Origin: Alphaproteobacteria bacterium | Lineage (GTDB): Bacteria > Pseudomonadota > Alphaproteobacteria > Rhizobiales > Devosiaceae | Direction of reading: 5' to 3' | DNA length: 48,023 bases | Assembly (NCBI GenBank): GCA_018828145.1 | Contig: JAHJWO010000016.1 | Location: 1 to 48,023, forward strand | Part shown: positions 16,663-24,844 of the stretch, piece by piece | Numbering within the stretch: position 1 is the stretch's first letter | How the letters are laid out: each line of letters begins with the position of its first letter | Notes under the pieces: generated by a model | Databases searched by the model: none | Seen by the model: the letters and a program-made list of their open reading frames with translations, nothing else | What the model was told of the DNA's origin: nothing | Program-made: the position numbers and the translations under genes

Positions 16663-17736
16663 ATGACCGACGCCGCCCCATCCGTTTTTTCAAAACTCCT
16701 CCCCACTCTCCTCACCCTGGTCCTCTCCGCCACTGGTGGGTGGATCGCCACGCTGCTGGCCGTGCCGGCAAGCTGGATGGTGGGTGGGGTGCTGGCGGTG
16801 ACGGCGGGGGCAATGGTGGGGTTGCCGATCGCCATGCCGGACCGGCTGCGCGATCTGGCATTCCTGCTGATCGGCATGTCGATGGGCGCCAGCGTGGCGC
16901 CGGACAGCCTGCAGCTGATCGCCAGTTGGCCGGTCAGCATCGCGGCGCTTGCCATTGAACTGGTGCTGATCATCGCCGCGACCGGCTGGATGCTGGCGCG
17001 GTTCTTCAAGCTGGATACCGGGACCGCCTATCTCAGCTCGTTTCCCGGCCACCTCTCATTCGTGATGGGCATTGCCTCGGCTGGTGTCGGCGATGCGCGG
17101 CAGATCGTCATCATCCAGGTGATCCGCATCCTGATGCTGACCATCTGCGTGCCGATCGGCACCCTGTTCCTGCCCATCGACCACTTCGCCCCACCCGTGG
17201 CGACGGAATTTCTTGGCCTGGGGCAGTTGTTGGCGCTGGCGGCGGGTTGCCTTGCGGTAGGGCTGGTCTTCATCAAGCTCAAGGTGCCGGCTGGTCTGGT
17301 GCTGGGGTCAATGGCGGCGGCCACGCTGGCCAAGCTGGGCGGGCTCTATGTGGAAGCCATGCCGGTGCCGCTGACGACGATCACGTTCATCCTGACCGGG
17401 GCGCTGATCGGCTCGCGCTTTGCCGGAATTTCACGCGCGGAGTTTGCCACCGCCGCCAAAGGCGGGTTGATTGCCACCTCCATGACGGTGGGGATCGTGA
17501 CGGTGATCGCCTATGGCGTGAGCCTGCTGGTGGACATGCCTTTTGGCCAGATCTGGCTGGGGCTGGCGCCGGGCGCACTGGAAGGCATGGGCGCGCTGGG
17601 CATTGCGCTCGGCTATGATACGGCATTCATAGCCGCGCATCACGTCATCCGGCTCTTGTTGTTGAGCTTTGCGATTCCCATTGTTGTAGTGCTGATCCGC
17701 AGGCGCGGGCTCACCACAATTGGGCGCCAAGGATAG
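16663..17736 (+). CDS. AbrB-type membrane protein (putative ammonia monooxygenase family)
   Basis: A 357-aa polytopic inner-membrane protein with about ten hydrophobic segments in two repeated halves: PASWMVGGVLAVTAGAMVGL near residue 40 is echoed by VPAGLVLGSMAAATLAKLGG near 215. This is the duplicated AbrB_dup family, annotated either as AbrB regulator or as 'putative ammonia monooxygenase'; both names are misleading, and a transport role is more likely given the sequence. SSFPGHLSFVMGIASAGVGDARQ and GLAPGALEGMGALGIALGYD are the paired family motifs. The ATG at 16663 is preceded by GAGAG; a GTG five codons earlier lies against the repeat. Substrate unknown. Confidence 0.82.
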   Translation: MTDAAPSVFSKLLPTLLTLVLSATGGWIATLLAVPASWMVGGVLAVTAGAMVGLPIAMPDRLRDLAFLLIGMSMGASVAPDSLQLIASWPVSIAALAIELVLIIAATGWMLARFFKLDTGTAYLSSFPGHLSFVMGIASAGVGDARQIVIIQVIRILMLTICVPIGTLFLPIDHFAPPVATEFLGLGQLLALAAGCLAVGLVFIKLKVPAGLVLGSMAAATLAKLGGLYVEAMPVPLTTITFILTGALIGSRFAGISRAEFATAAKGGLIATSMTVGIVTVIAYGVSLLVDMPFGQIWLGLAPGALEGMGALGIALGYDTAFIAAHHVIRLLLLSFAIPIVVVLIRRRGLTTIGRQG

Positions 17737-17757
17737 AATCGAACTAGGAGATTTTGC

Positions 17758-18039
17758 ATGAAAAAGTCCATTGCCCTGGGCCTGGGCCTGGCCCTGTCGG
17801 CCCTGCTGGCCGCACCCACGCTTGCCGCCCCGCTCTGCACCGGCACCTTCAGCCTGTCGCGCGAGTGGTACAGCGAGGCCGACATCAACGAATACAATCA
17901 GGACATGCTGCGCTCGAAGGGCGTCAATGTTGTCCGCACCGAGATCTGGGGCGGCTGCATCCGCGCCTTCGTGCTCCAGCCTGATGGCAGCGAGCAGATG
18001 GAATTCTACGAGCCGACCAACTTCCGCCGCGTGGAGTAG
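17758..18039 (+). CDS. Small exported hypothetical protein
   Basis: A 93-aa protein with a clear Sec signal peptide (MKKSIALGLGLALSALLAAP, cleavage after TLA or TLAA), leaving about 70 mature residues. Two cysteines (in APLCTGTF and GGCIRAFV) could form a periplasmic disulfide. The mature part is acidic with many aromatic residues (SREWYSEADINEYN, MEFYEPTNF). AGGAG lies seven bases upstream of the ATG. I do not recognise the family. It follows the AbrB-type gene by 21 bases, so may share its transcript, and ends six bases before the convergent alpha-glucosidase stop. Confidence 0.8.
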   Translation: MKKSIALGLGLALSALLAAPTLAAPLCTGTFSLSREWYSEADINEYNQDMLRSKGVNVVRTEIWGGCIRAFVLQPDGSEQMEFYEPTNFRRVE

Positions 18040-18044
18040 AGCGA

Positions 18045-19691
18045 CTAGCCGGTGAAGCTCACCCGAAGCGCCTTGCCTGCGGGCAGGCGCAGGAAGGCAT
18101 AGCCATTGGCGCCGAGTTTGATTGCGTTGCCCGCAAGCGCTGCATTGGTGGAGACATGCTCCAGCTCGGCACCGCTGGGCACGCCACCCAGCGTGATGGT
18201 GTGGTCGTCGGCTGAAAGGTTGAAGATGCAGAGCATGGCGTCTTCGCCCTCGCCGCGCCGGAAGGCCAGGATGGGCTCGGCGGTCTTGTAGAAGGTGATA
18301 TCGCCGGTCTGCAGCATGGGCTGGCTTTTGCGCCAGGCCAGGATGGTTCGGTAGAAGGCCAGGGTGGAATTGGCGTCGGCATTCTGGCTGGCGACATTGA
18401 GTACCGACTGGGCGGGCTTGATCGGCAGCCAGGGTTTTCCGGTGGTAAAGCCATTGGGGGCTTCGCCCTCGTCCCAGGGCATGGGGGGGCGGCAACCATC
18501 GCGGCCCTTGTCCTCGGGCCAGAAGCGGATGCCCCGCGGGTCGGTCAATTCCTCGAACAGCAGGTCGGTTTCGGGCAGGCCCAGTTCCTCGCCCTGATAG
18601 AGGCAGACCGAACCCTTGAGCGAGAGCACAAGGGCGGCGGCCTGGCGGGCGAGGTCGCCGGCCGAGCGGCTGTGCTTGGCCCAGCGCGTGACATGGCGCG
18701 GCACGTCGTGGTTGGAAAAGCTCCAGCAGGGCCAGCCATCGGGACCGGCCTTGAAGAACTGCTCGATACACTTGCGGAAATGGGCGGCGGTGAAGTCATT
18801 GCCCAGGAAGTCGAAGCCGTAGCACATATGCAGCGTATCGCCGCCGGAGGTGTATTCGGCCATCAGCTGCATGGATTTGTGGCTGTCGCCGACTTCACCC
18901 ACCGAGGTGGTGCCGGGGAATTCGTCGAGCAGCGCGCGCACCCGCTTGAGGAAAGCCAGGTTTTCCGGCTGGCTCTTGGAGAATTTGTGCTCCTGCATGT
19001 CATAGGGATTGACCGCATAGGCCAGGTGCTCGTTCTTGAGCTTGTTGGCCGGATTGGAGCGCAGCTTCTTGTCGTGGAAGTAGTAATTGACGGTGTCGAG
19101 GCGGAAGCCGTCGATGCCGCGCTCGAGCCAGAAGCGCATGATGTCGAGCACGGCCTGCTGCACGTCCGGATTGTGAAAGTTGAGATCGGGCTGGCTGGCA
19201 AGGAAATTGTGCAGGTAATACTGCCCGCGGGTGGGGTTCCATTCCCAGGCGCGCCCCCCGAAGACGGCGGGCCAGTTGTTGGGCGGCGAACCATCCGGCA
19301 GCGGGTCGGCCCAGACATACCAGTCGGCCTTGGCATTGGTGCGGTTGAGGCGCGACTCGGCGAACCAGGGATGCTGGTCCGAGGTATGGCTCACGACCTG
19401 GTCCATGATGACCTTGAGCCCGCGGGCATGGGCCTGGGCGACGAGGCTGTCGAAATCCTGCAGTGAGCCGAACAGGCGATCGACCTCGCGATAATCGGAG
19501 ACGTCATAGCCCATGTCGTCCTGGGGCGACTGGGTGATCGGGGACAGCCAGATGCAGTCCACCCCGAGGCCGGCAATGTGGTCGAGCCGCCGGATGATGC
19601 CGGGCAGATCGCCCACGCCATCGCCGTTGCTGTCCTGAAACGAGCGCGGATAGACCTGATAGATTACTCCGCCGCGCCACCATTCAGTCAT
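18045..19691 (-). CDS. Alpha-glucosidase, GH13 family (AglA-like), copy 2
   Basis: A 548-aa GH13 enzyme closely related to the one at 6677-8347; the two share WWRGGVIYQVYPRSFQDSNG-type starts, DGFRLDTVNYYFHDKKL and the same overall layout. The catalytic triad is present: Asp in GFRLDTVN, Glu in SVGEVGD and Asp in FSNHDVPRH. It lacks a signal peptide, so should hydrolyse imported alpha-glucosides in the cytoplasm. I chose the ATG at 19691 (GGAGA six bases upstream); a GTG four codons earlier is possible. It stands alone, divergent from the cupin gene and not beside a sugar transporter. The two copies may differ in substrate or regulation. Confidence 0.93.
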   Translation of the reverse strand: MTEWWRGGVIYQVYPRSFQDSNGDGVGDLPGIIRRLDHIAGLGVDCIWLSPITQSPQDDMGYDVSDYREVDRLFGSLQDFDSLVAQAHARGLKVIMDQVVSHTSDQHPWFAESRLNRTNAKADWYVWADPLPDGSPPNNWPAVFGGRAWEWNPTRGQYYLHNFLASQPDLNFHNPDVQQAVLDIMRFWLERGIDGFRLDTVNYYFHDKKLRSNPANKLKNEHLAYAVNPYDMQEHKFSKSQPENLAFLKRVRALLDEFPGTTSVGEVGDSHKSMQLMAEYTSGGDTLHMCYGFDFLGNDFTAAHFRKCIEQFFKAGPDGWPCWSFSNHDVPRHVTRWAKHSRSAGDLARQAAALVLSLKGSVCLYQGEELGLPETDLLFEELTDPRGIRFWPEDKGRDGCRPPMPWDEGEAPNGFTTGKPWLPIKPAQSVLNVASQNADANSTLAFYRTILAWRKSQPMLQTGDITFYKTAEPILAFRRGEGEDAMLCIFNLSADDHTITLGGVPSGAELEHVSTNAALAGNAIKLGANGYAFLRLPAGKALRVSFTG

Positions 19692-19831
19692 TGCCGTCTC
19701 CACTGTTGCCGCCGGACGCTATCGGGTCCGGGCATGGAAGGGAATCCGCGGCGATGCAGGAAAGGCATGCGCGCTGTCGAATTCGGTCGAGTCCGCTCGT
19801 CGTGTGGGCAACAGGCAACAGGAGGACATCC

Positions 19832-20170
19832 ATGACACATCTATTGCGTGCGGCGGACCGGCCCCCGAGCACGAGCCGAACGATCCGGTTCGAAGGCGCC
19901 GCCTACGGGACTGGTATCTCGTTTTTCGCGGTGGACAACGAACCAGGGCAAGGGCCGGGCCTGCATGTTCACCCCTACCCCGAGACTTGGATCGTCAATT
20001 CGGGCCGGGCGCGGATCGTGGCGGGCGACGAGACCTACGAGGTCGGGCCGAACGACATCGCCGTCGTGCCAGGCGGGGTGCCGCACAAGTTCACCAATAT
20101 CGGCGATGGCCGGCTGGTGATCTTCTGCGTGCACGCGGCGGGGACGATGGTCCAGGAGGATCTGGAGTAG
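19832..20170 (+). CDS. Cupin-domain protein
   Basis: A 112-aa single-domain cupin, a small beta-barrel usually holding a metal ion. Motif 1 is GLHVHPYPETWIVNSGRARI (two His and a Glu as ligands), motif 2 is PNDIAVVPGGVPHKFTNIGD (third His). GGAGG lies six bases upstream of the ATG at 19832. Such small cupins range from isomerases to binding proteins, so function is open. Its stop is adjacent to the stop of the convergent ABM-domain gene with no spacer. Confidence 0.88.
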   Translation: MTHLLRAADRPPSTSRTIRFEGAAYGTGISFFAVDNEPGQGPGLHVHPYPETWIVNSGRARIVAGDETYEVGPNDIAVVPGGVPHKFTNIGDGRLVIFCVHAAGTMVQEDLE

Positions 20171-20482
20171 CTACTTGGCCGCCAGAAGGATTGGGTCAAC
20201 CTCGATGAGACGAAGCGCCGTCACCATGTCGGCCGTACCAAGCTTGTATTTGAGGAAGTGCGGCGTCTGGATGTGAGTCTGATAGGCGGCCTGGGAAGCA
20301 TAGACTTCCAGGATGCGGATGTAATGCGGCGCATCCCTGTGCGCCACGGCATGGAGCATGAGAACGCCTGGCTCACGCTCGACCGAGGCAGCGATTTCCT
20401 CAGTGAGCAGCAAGTTATAGGCATCCAGCTGATCTGGATGGACCTCGATCTCCGCGATGCGGACCATGCGCTCGTCGCCCAT
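20171..20482 (-). CDS. ABM-domain protein, putative quinol monooxygenase (YgiN-like)
   Basis: A 103-aa antibiotic biosynthesis monooxygenase (ABM) domain protein, dimeric ferredoxin-like fold. VRIAEIEVHPDQLDAYNLLL, REPGVLMLHAVAHRDAPHYI and YASQAAYQTHIQTPHFLKYK are typical: the last holds the conserved H-x-T-x-H-F. Homologues include YgiN-type quinol monooxygenases and dioxygen-using enzymes without cofactor. The ATG overlaps the stop of the hydroxyacid dehydrogenase by one base, so the two genes are coupled and may act in one catabolic route; the substrate is unknown. A start at MVRIAE (20467) is possible. Confidence 0.85.
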   Translation of the reverse strand: MGDERMVRIAEIEVHPDQLDAYNLLLTEEIAASVEREPGVLMLHAVAHRDAPHYIRILEVYASQAAYQTHIQTPHFLKYKLGTADMVTALRLIEVDPILLAAK

Positions 20483-21411
20483 CACACCACCGCGCTGATC
20501 AGCGGCTCGCCGGCAAAGTGGGCTTCCAGATTGGCCACCAGGAGGGCACCCATGGCGTCGCGGGTCTGTACCGTGGCGCTGCCCTGGTGGGGGCTGAGGA
20601 CCACGTTGTCGAGGGCGAGGAAGCCGGAGGGGACCTGCGGTTCCTTTTCGAAGACGTCGAGCGCGGCGCCACCGAGGCCGCCGCTCTGCAGCAGTTCCAG
20701 CATGGCGGGTTCATCGACCAGGGTGCCGCGGGCAACGTTGACGAGCATGCCCTTGGGACCAAGTGCTTCGAGCACTTCTCGCGAGACGATGCGTTCGGTG
20801 CCCTTGCCACCGGGCGCGATGATCACCAGCCAGTCGCTGTCGCGGGCCATGTCGACCAGGTTGTCGTAGTAGATATGCGGCTCGGTGGGCTGGCGCTTGC
20901 GGCCGTAATAGACGACGCGCATCTTCATGGCCTGGGCGCGGGTGGCGATTTCCTTGCCAATGCGGCCAAGGCCGAGAATGCCGACGGTCTTGCCGGTGAG
21001 TTCGGAAAAGAGCGGCATGTTGCCGGCAGGCCATTTGCCCTGGCGGACATACTGGTCGGCCTGCGGGATGCGGCGCGCCAGGGCAATCATCAGGCCGATC
21101 GTGAGCTCGGCCACGGCGTCGTTGAGCACATTGGGCGTGTTGGTGACCCGGATATTGCGCGCCTTGGCGGCCTTGGTGTCGATATTGTCGTAGCCGACGC
21201 CGAAGCTGGCGATGATTTCGAGATTGGGCAGCGCATCCATCAGATCGGCCTGAACGCCCGAGCCGGCATGGGCACGGATGCGGGCGCCATTGGCGGCGAG
21301 CCAAGCCTTGGGGTCGGCCTGTTCGTGCAGCTTGTGGACCGTATAGCGCTCGGCCAGGGCCGCTTCGCAGCTCGCCAACAGCTTGCCGGTTTGAAGAATT
21401 TCGATGGCCAT
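20482..21411 (-). CDS. D-2-hydroxyacid dehydrogenase (NAD(P)-dependent)
   Basis: A 309-aa dehydrogenase of the glyoxylate/hydroxypyruvate reductase group, reducing 2-oxoacids. The nucleotide-binding motif is GILGLGRIGKEIA near residues 140-152. Catalytic residues are Arg in NVARGTLVDE, Glu in DVFEKEPQVP and His in LSPHQGSAT. The TSFGVGYDNIDTKAAKARNI-like region (here ASFGVGYDNID) is conserved. The start is uncertain: I chose the ATG at 21411 (MAIEILQ), which gives the family's usual length, over a GTG 11 codons earlier; neither has a strong Shine-Dalgarno. The downstream ABM gene is translationally coupled. Confidence 0.9.
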   Translation of the reverse strand: MAIEILQTGKLLASCEAALAERYTVHKLHEQADPKAWLAANGARIRAHAGSGVQADLMDALPNLEIIASFGVGYDNIDTKAAKARNIRVTNTPNVLNDAVAELTIGLMIALARRIPQADQYVRQGKWPAGNMPLFSELTGKTVGILGLGRIGKEIATRAQAMKMRVVYYGRKRQPTEPHIYYDNLVDMARDSDWLVIIAPGGKGTERIVSREVLEALGPKGMLVNVARGTLVDEPAMLELLQSGGLGGAALDVFEKEPQVPSGFLALDNVVLSPHQGSATVQTRDAMGALLVANLEAHFAGEPLISAVV

Positions 21412-21481
21412 GGGGAACTCGCGGGACGGAATGGGGTTGGCCACAGATAGCGTCCTCTACCATTCAAGTCGACCCGCATCC

Positions 21482-21562
21482 GCCATTCGGGCATGTCCGC
21501 ATGAGCTTCCTGCCTAAAATCGCTCCCCCGGAGCGATTTTGCCCTCGGGGCAGGCTCGAAGC
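21482..21562. repeat. Dispersed palindromic repeat, copy 2 (AAATCGCTCC family)
   Basis: The stem AAAATCGCTCC (21516-21526) and GGAGCGATTTT (21530-21540) is perfect over 11 bases with loop CCC. Outer arms GAGCTTCCTGCC and GGCAGGCTCGAAGC extend the pairing across an internal loop. It shares its core and flanks with the copy at 11307-11386. It lies in the 221-base divergent region between the hydroxyacid dehydrogenase and the ATP-grasp gene and may affect either transcript. Confidence 0.72.
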
Positions 21563-21632
21563 TGGACGGGGGCTCACAAATGTGTAGCAATGTGAAGGCG
21601 ATGGGACGAGCCGTATTACCATTCGGAGCATA

Positions 21633-23054
21633 ATGGGCGACACAACGCCGTTTGACGAAATGTACAATGCGGACGGTAGCGTCCGTGAACCTTATCGGGC
21701 TCTGGCCCAGTGGCTCGAGGAGCAGCCGGACAAGGCGCTGACGCTGATGCAGTCGGATGCCGAGGCCATCTTCCGCAAGCTCGGCATCACCTTCGCCGTC
21801 TATGGCTCGGAGGAAGGCACCGAGAAGGTCATTCCCTTCGACGTCATTCCCCGCATCATCGCGGCGCAGGAATGGCGCAAGCTCGCCAAGGGCATCGAAC
21901 AGCGGGTCAAGGCGCTCAACGCCTTCCTCTACGACATCTATCACCGCCAGGAGATCCTCAAGGCCGGGCGGATTCCGGAAAAGCTGATCCTGCAGAATTC
22001 GGCCTTCTGCCCCGAAATGATGGGGCTGGAGCCGGCCAAGGGGGTCTATGCCCACATTATCGGCGTGGACATCGTCCGGGTCGGCGCCGACGAATTCTAC
22101 GTGCTGGAAGACAATCTGCGCACGCCCTCGGGGGTCAGCTACATGCTGGAGGACCGCGAGGCGATGATGATGCTGGCGCCGGACCTGTTCCAGCGCACCA
22201 AGGTCGCGCCGGTCGAGAACTATCCGGAAAACCTGCGACGGACGCTCGAAAGCGTGTCGCCTGCGGGCGCCGGCAGTTCGCCCAATATCGTCGTGCTGAC
22301 GCCGGGCATCTACAACTCGGCCTATTTCGAGCATTCGTTCCTGGCCGACCAGATGGGCGCGACGCTGTGCGAGGGGCCCGATCTCTTCGTCGATGGCGGC
22401 AAGGTTTATATGCGGACCACGACCGGGCCGAAACGGGTCGACGTGATCTACCGGCGCATCGACGACGACTACCTCGATCCGCTGACCTTCCGCCCCGATT
22501 CCATGCTGGGCGTGCCGGGCCTGTTCAACGCCTACCGCGCCGGCAATGTGACCCTGGTCAACGCACCGGGCACCGGCATTGCCGACGACAAGGCGGTCTA
22601 TACCTATGTGCCGGAGATCGTCGAATTCTATCTCGGCGAAAAGGCCCTGCTGCAGAATGTTCCGACCTATAACTGCACCAATGACGAGGAGCGAAACTGG
22701 GTTCTGGCCAATATTGCCGACCTGGTGGTCAAGGAAGTGCACGGCTCGGGCGGCTACGGCATGATGGTGGGGCCGACCTCGAACAAGGCCATGCACAACG
22801 AATTCCGCAAGAAGATCGAGGCGCGGCCGGACAATTACATCGTGCAGCCGACGCTGGCCCTCTCCACCTGCCCCACCTACGTCAATGCCGGCATCGCGCC
22901 GCGCCACGTGGACCTGCGTCCCTATGTGCTGGTGGGCGACGAGGTGCGCATCACCCCCGGCGGGCTGACGCGCGTCGCACTCAAGAAAGGCTCGCTGGTG
23001 GTCAATTCGAGCCAGGGCGGCGGCACGAAGGATACGTGGGTGCTGGAAGATTGA
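21633..23054 (+). CDS. Circularly permuted ATP-grasp protein (DUF404/DUF407)
   Basis: A 473-aa cytoplasmic protein of the circularly permuted ATP-grasp family, predicted to join a carboxylate to an amine with ATP. YALEEGTEKVIPFDVIPR-like (here YGSEEGTEKVIPFD), VGADEFYVLEDNLRTPSGVS, GLFNAYRAGNVTLVNAPGTG and VVKEVHGSGGYGMMVGP are characteristic. GGAGC precedes the ATG. It opens a three-gene operon with an alpha-E protein (two bases later) and a transglutaminase-fold protein, a set known across bacteria and proposed from gene-neighbourhood analysis to make or handle a peptide-like product. No biochemical function is established as far as I know. Confidence 0.92.
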   Translation: MGDTTPFDEMYNADGSVREPYRALAQWLEEQPDKALTLMQSDAEAIFRKLGITFAVYGSEEGTEKVIPFDVIPRIIAAQEWRKLAKGIEQRVKALNAFLYDIYHRQEILKAGRIPEKLILQNSAFCPEMMGLEPAKGVYAHIIGVDIVRVGADEFYVLEDNLRTPSGVSYMLEDREAMMMLAPDLFQRTKVAPVENYPENLRRTLESVSPAGAGSSPNIVVLTPGIYNSAYFEHSFLADQMGATLCEGPDLFVDGGKVYMRTTTGPKRVDVIYRRIDDDYLDPLTFRPDSMLGVPGLFNAYRAGNVTLVNAPGTGIADDKAVYTYVPEIVEFYLGEKALLQNVPTYNCTNDEERNWVLANIADLVVKEVHGSGGYGMMVGPTSNKAMHNEFRKKIEARPDNYIVQPTLALSTCPTYVNAGIAPRHVDLRPYVLVGDEVRITPGGLTRVALKKGSLVVNSSQGGGTKDTWVLED

Positions 23055-23056
23055 GT

Positions 23057-24001
23057 ATGCTCGGACGCACCGCACAAAACCTCTACTGGCTCAGCCGCTA
23101 TGTCGAGCGGGCCGAGAACATGGCCCGGCTGCTCGAAGTGGGCTATCGCATGAGCCTGACCAGCCGCCGCGAAGGCGGCTCGTCAGAACACCTGATCTCG
23201 ATGATGCAGGCCGCCGAGGTGGACGAGGACTTCGCCAAGAAAGACCGGCCGGCCGATGTCGACACCGTCGCCCATTTCATGATGTTCGACCCGACCAATC
23301 CCAGCTCGGTCTATACGTGCCTGCAGGCCGCGCGCACCAATGCGCGGACGGTGCGAACCGCCATTACCAGCGATATGTGGGAAACGCTCAACAGCGCCTG
23401 GCTGGAATTCAGCCAGATCAGGCCGCGCGACGTGCGCGGGGCCAAGCTGCTGGAGCTGCTGGAATGGGTCAAGCATCTCAGCCACGAATTCCGCGGGGCG
23501 CTGCTGGGCACCATATTGCGGGACGATGGCTTTGCCTTCCTGCAGGCGGGCAATTTCGTCGAGCGGGCCGACAATACGGCGCGTATCCTCGACATGAAAT
23601 ATTACGTGCTGCTGCCGCGCGCCAAGATGGTGGGCGGCGATCTCGACATCCAGCAATGGACGCTGATCCTGCGCGCCGCTTCGGCCCATCGCAGCTACCG
23701 GCACGTCTATCATGACCGCTACAAGGCGCATAACATCGCCGACTTCCTGATCCTGCGTCCGGAAATGCCGCGCTCGCTGATCTACTGCGCCCGGTTCATC
23801 GAGAGCCAGGTGGAGACGCTGGCCCAGTTCTACGGCAAGAAGCAGGTCTGCGACGACGCCGCCCAGCAATTGCGGGCCATGGTCGAAGGCACGACAATGG
23901 ACACGATCTTCGCGCATGGCCTGCACGAATTCCTGACCGAGTTCATGGCGCGGAACAACCGCGTCTCCGACAGCCTGTCGGAGAGCTACAACTTCTACTG
24001 A
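23057..24001 (+). CDS. Alpha-E domain protein (DUF403)
   Basis: A 314-aa all-helical alpha-E domain protein. It starts MLGRTAQNLYWLSRYVERAENMARLLEVG, the family signature, and has the repeated NVARTVR-like helix (here NARTVRTAITSDMW), QAGNFVERADNTARILDMKY and HRSYRHVYHDRY. The motif ERAENMAR/ERADNTAR occurs twice, as expected of the family's internal repeat. It begins two bases after the ATP-grasp stop, with the Shine-Dalgarno inside that gene, so the pair is coupled. Its role is unknown; it always accompanies the permuted ATP-grasp enzyme and may be its partner. Confidence 0.92.
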   Translation: MLGRTAQNLYWLSRYVERAENMARLLEVGYRMSLTSRREGGSSEHLISMMQAAEVDEDFAKKDRPADVDTVAHFMMFDPTNPSSVYTCLQAARTNARTVRTAITSDMWETLNSAWLEFSQIRPRDVRGAKLLELLEWVKHLSHEFRGALLGTILRDDGFAFLQAGNFVERADNTARILDMKYYVLLPRAKMVGGDLDIQQWTLILRAASAHRSYRHVYHDRYKAHNIADFLILRPEMPRSLIYCARFIESQVETLAQFYGKKQVCDDAAQQLRAMVEGTTMDTIFAHGLHEFLTEFMARNNRVSDSLSESYNFY

Positions 24002-24022
24002 GCCCCGGAAAAGTAACGGTCC

Positions 24023-24844
24023 ATGCGCATTGCCATTCACCACCAGATGAGCGTCACGCCGCCAGCGGGCTCGGCGCATGCCGTGCTGCAACTGCTGCTG
24101 ACGCCGCTCAGCGGACCGACACAGAAGGTCGAGAGCTGGAGCCTCGACATGGCGGGGATCGGCGAGGCCGGCCGCTTTACCGACGCCTTCGGCAATAGTG
24201 CGCATCTGGTCAACCAGAACAGGCCGGAAGGCGCGTTGCTGATCACCGCCAAGGGCGTTGTCGAAACGACGGACCGGCATGGCGTGCTGGGGCGGGTGGG
24301 CGGCGAGCCGGTGCCCGCGCTCTACAAGCGCATGACGGCGCTGACCCGGGCGTCGGTGACGCTCTATGGCAAGTATCGCGGCAGCAAGGACAGCCGGATC
24401 GACATCCTGCATGCCCTGATGGCGCGGGTGGGCGAGACGCTGGGCGTGGCCGAAACGGCGGAAACCCAGACGCAGATGGCGGCCGATGGGTCGCAGTCGC
24501 AAAGCCAGAGCCAGGGGGGCGGCGTGGTCCCCGCCCTGCCCCCGGCGAGCGACTATGCGCATGCCTTTATCGGGGCGGCCCGGGGCCTGGACATTCCGGC
24601 ACGCTATGTCACGGGCTATCTGGTGGATGCCGAGGACGGCCAGGCCGCGTTCCATGCCTGGGCGGAAGCCTATGACGAGGCGCTGGGCTGGATCGGTTTT
24701 GACCCCCTGCTGCAACTGTGCCCGACCGACCGGCATGTGCGGCTTGCCGCAGGACTGGACGCGCATGGTGCGCAGCCGGTGCGCATGGTGCCGGCCGGCG
24801 ATGGGGTGACGACCGTGGCAATCAACGCGACAGAGGCTCTGTAA
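24023..24844 (+). CDS. Transglutaminase-fold protein lacking the catalytic cysteine
   Basis: A 273-aa protein of the bacterial transglutaminase-like family that follows ATP-grasp and alpha-E genes. The N-terminal beta domain (residues 1-90) and the core are recognisable. In active members the core reads GVCQDFAH; here the aligned segment is PPASDYAH, so the nucleophilic Cys is replaced by Ala. Upstream of it is a low-complexity stretch rich in Gln and Ser (QSQSQSQ). The His (AFHAWAEAYDEALGW) and Asp (GFDPLLQL) positions are kept, as is GLDIPARYVTGYLVD. The fold is therefore probably intact but protease or transglutaminase chemistry is not expected; a binding role is possible. The 3' end overlaps the convergent beta-lactamase gene by 23 bases. 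Confidence 0.85.
   Translation: MRIAIHHQMSVTPPAGSAHAVLQLLLTPLSGPTQKVESWSLDMAGIGEAGRFTDAFGNSAHLVNQNRPEGALLITAKGVVETTDRHGVLGRVGGEPVPALYKRMTALTRASVTLYGKYRGSKDSRIDILHALMARVGETLGVAETAETQTQMAADGSQSQSQSQGGGVVPALPPASDYAHAFIGAARGLDIPARYVTGYLVDAEDGQAAFHAWAEAYDEALGWIGFDPLLQLCPTDRHVRLAAGLDAHGAQPVRMVPAGDGVTTVAINATEAL

Noticed and set aside
21240..23075. Minus-strand frame of about 611 codons over the ATP-grasp gene
   Set aside because: The sense strand has a conserved family protein; the antisense product has no domain pattern and crosses the repeat at 21482.
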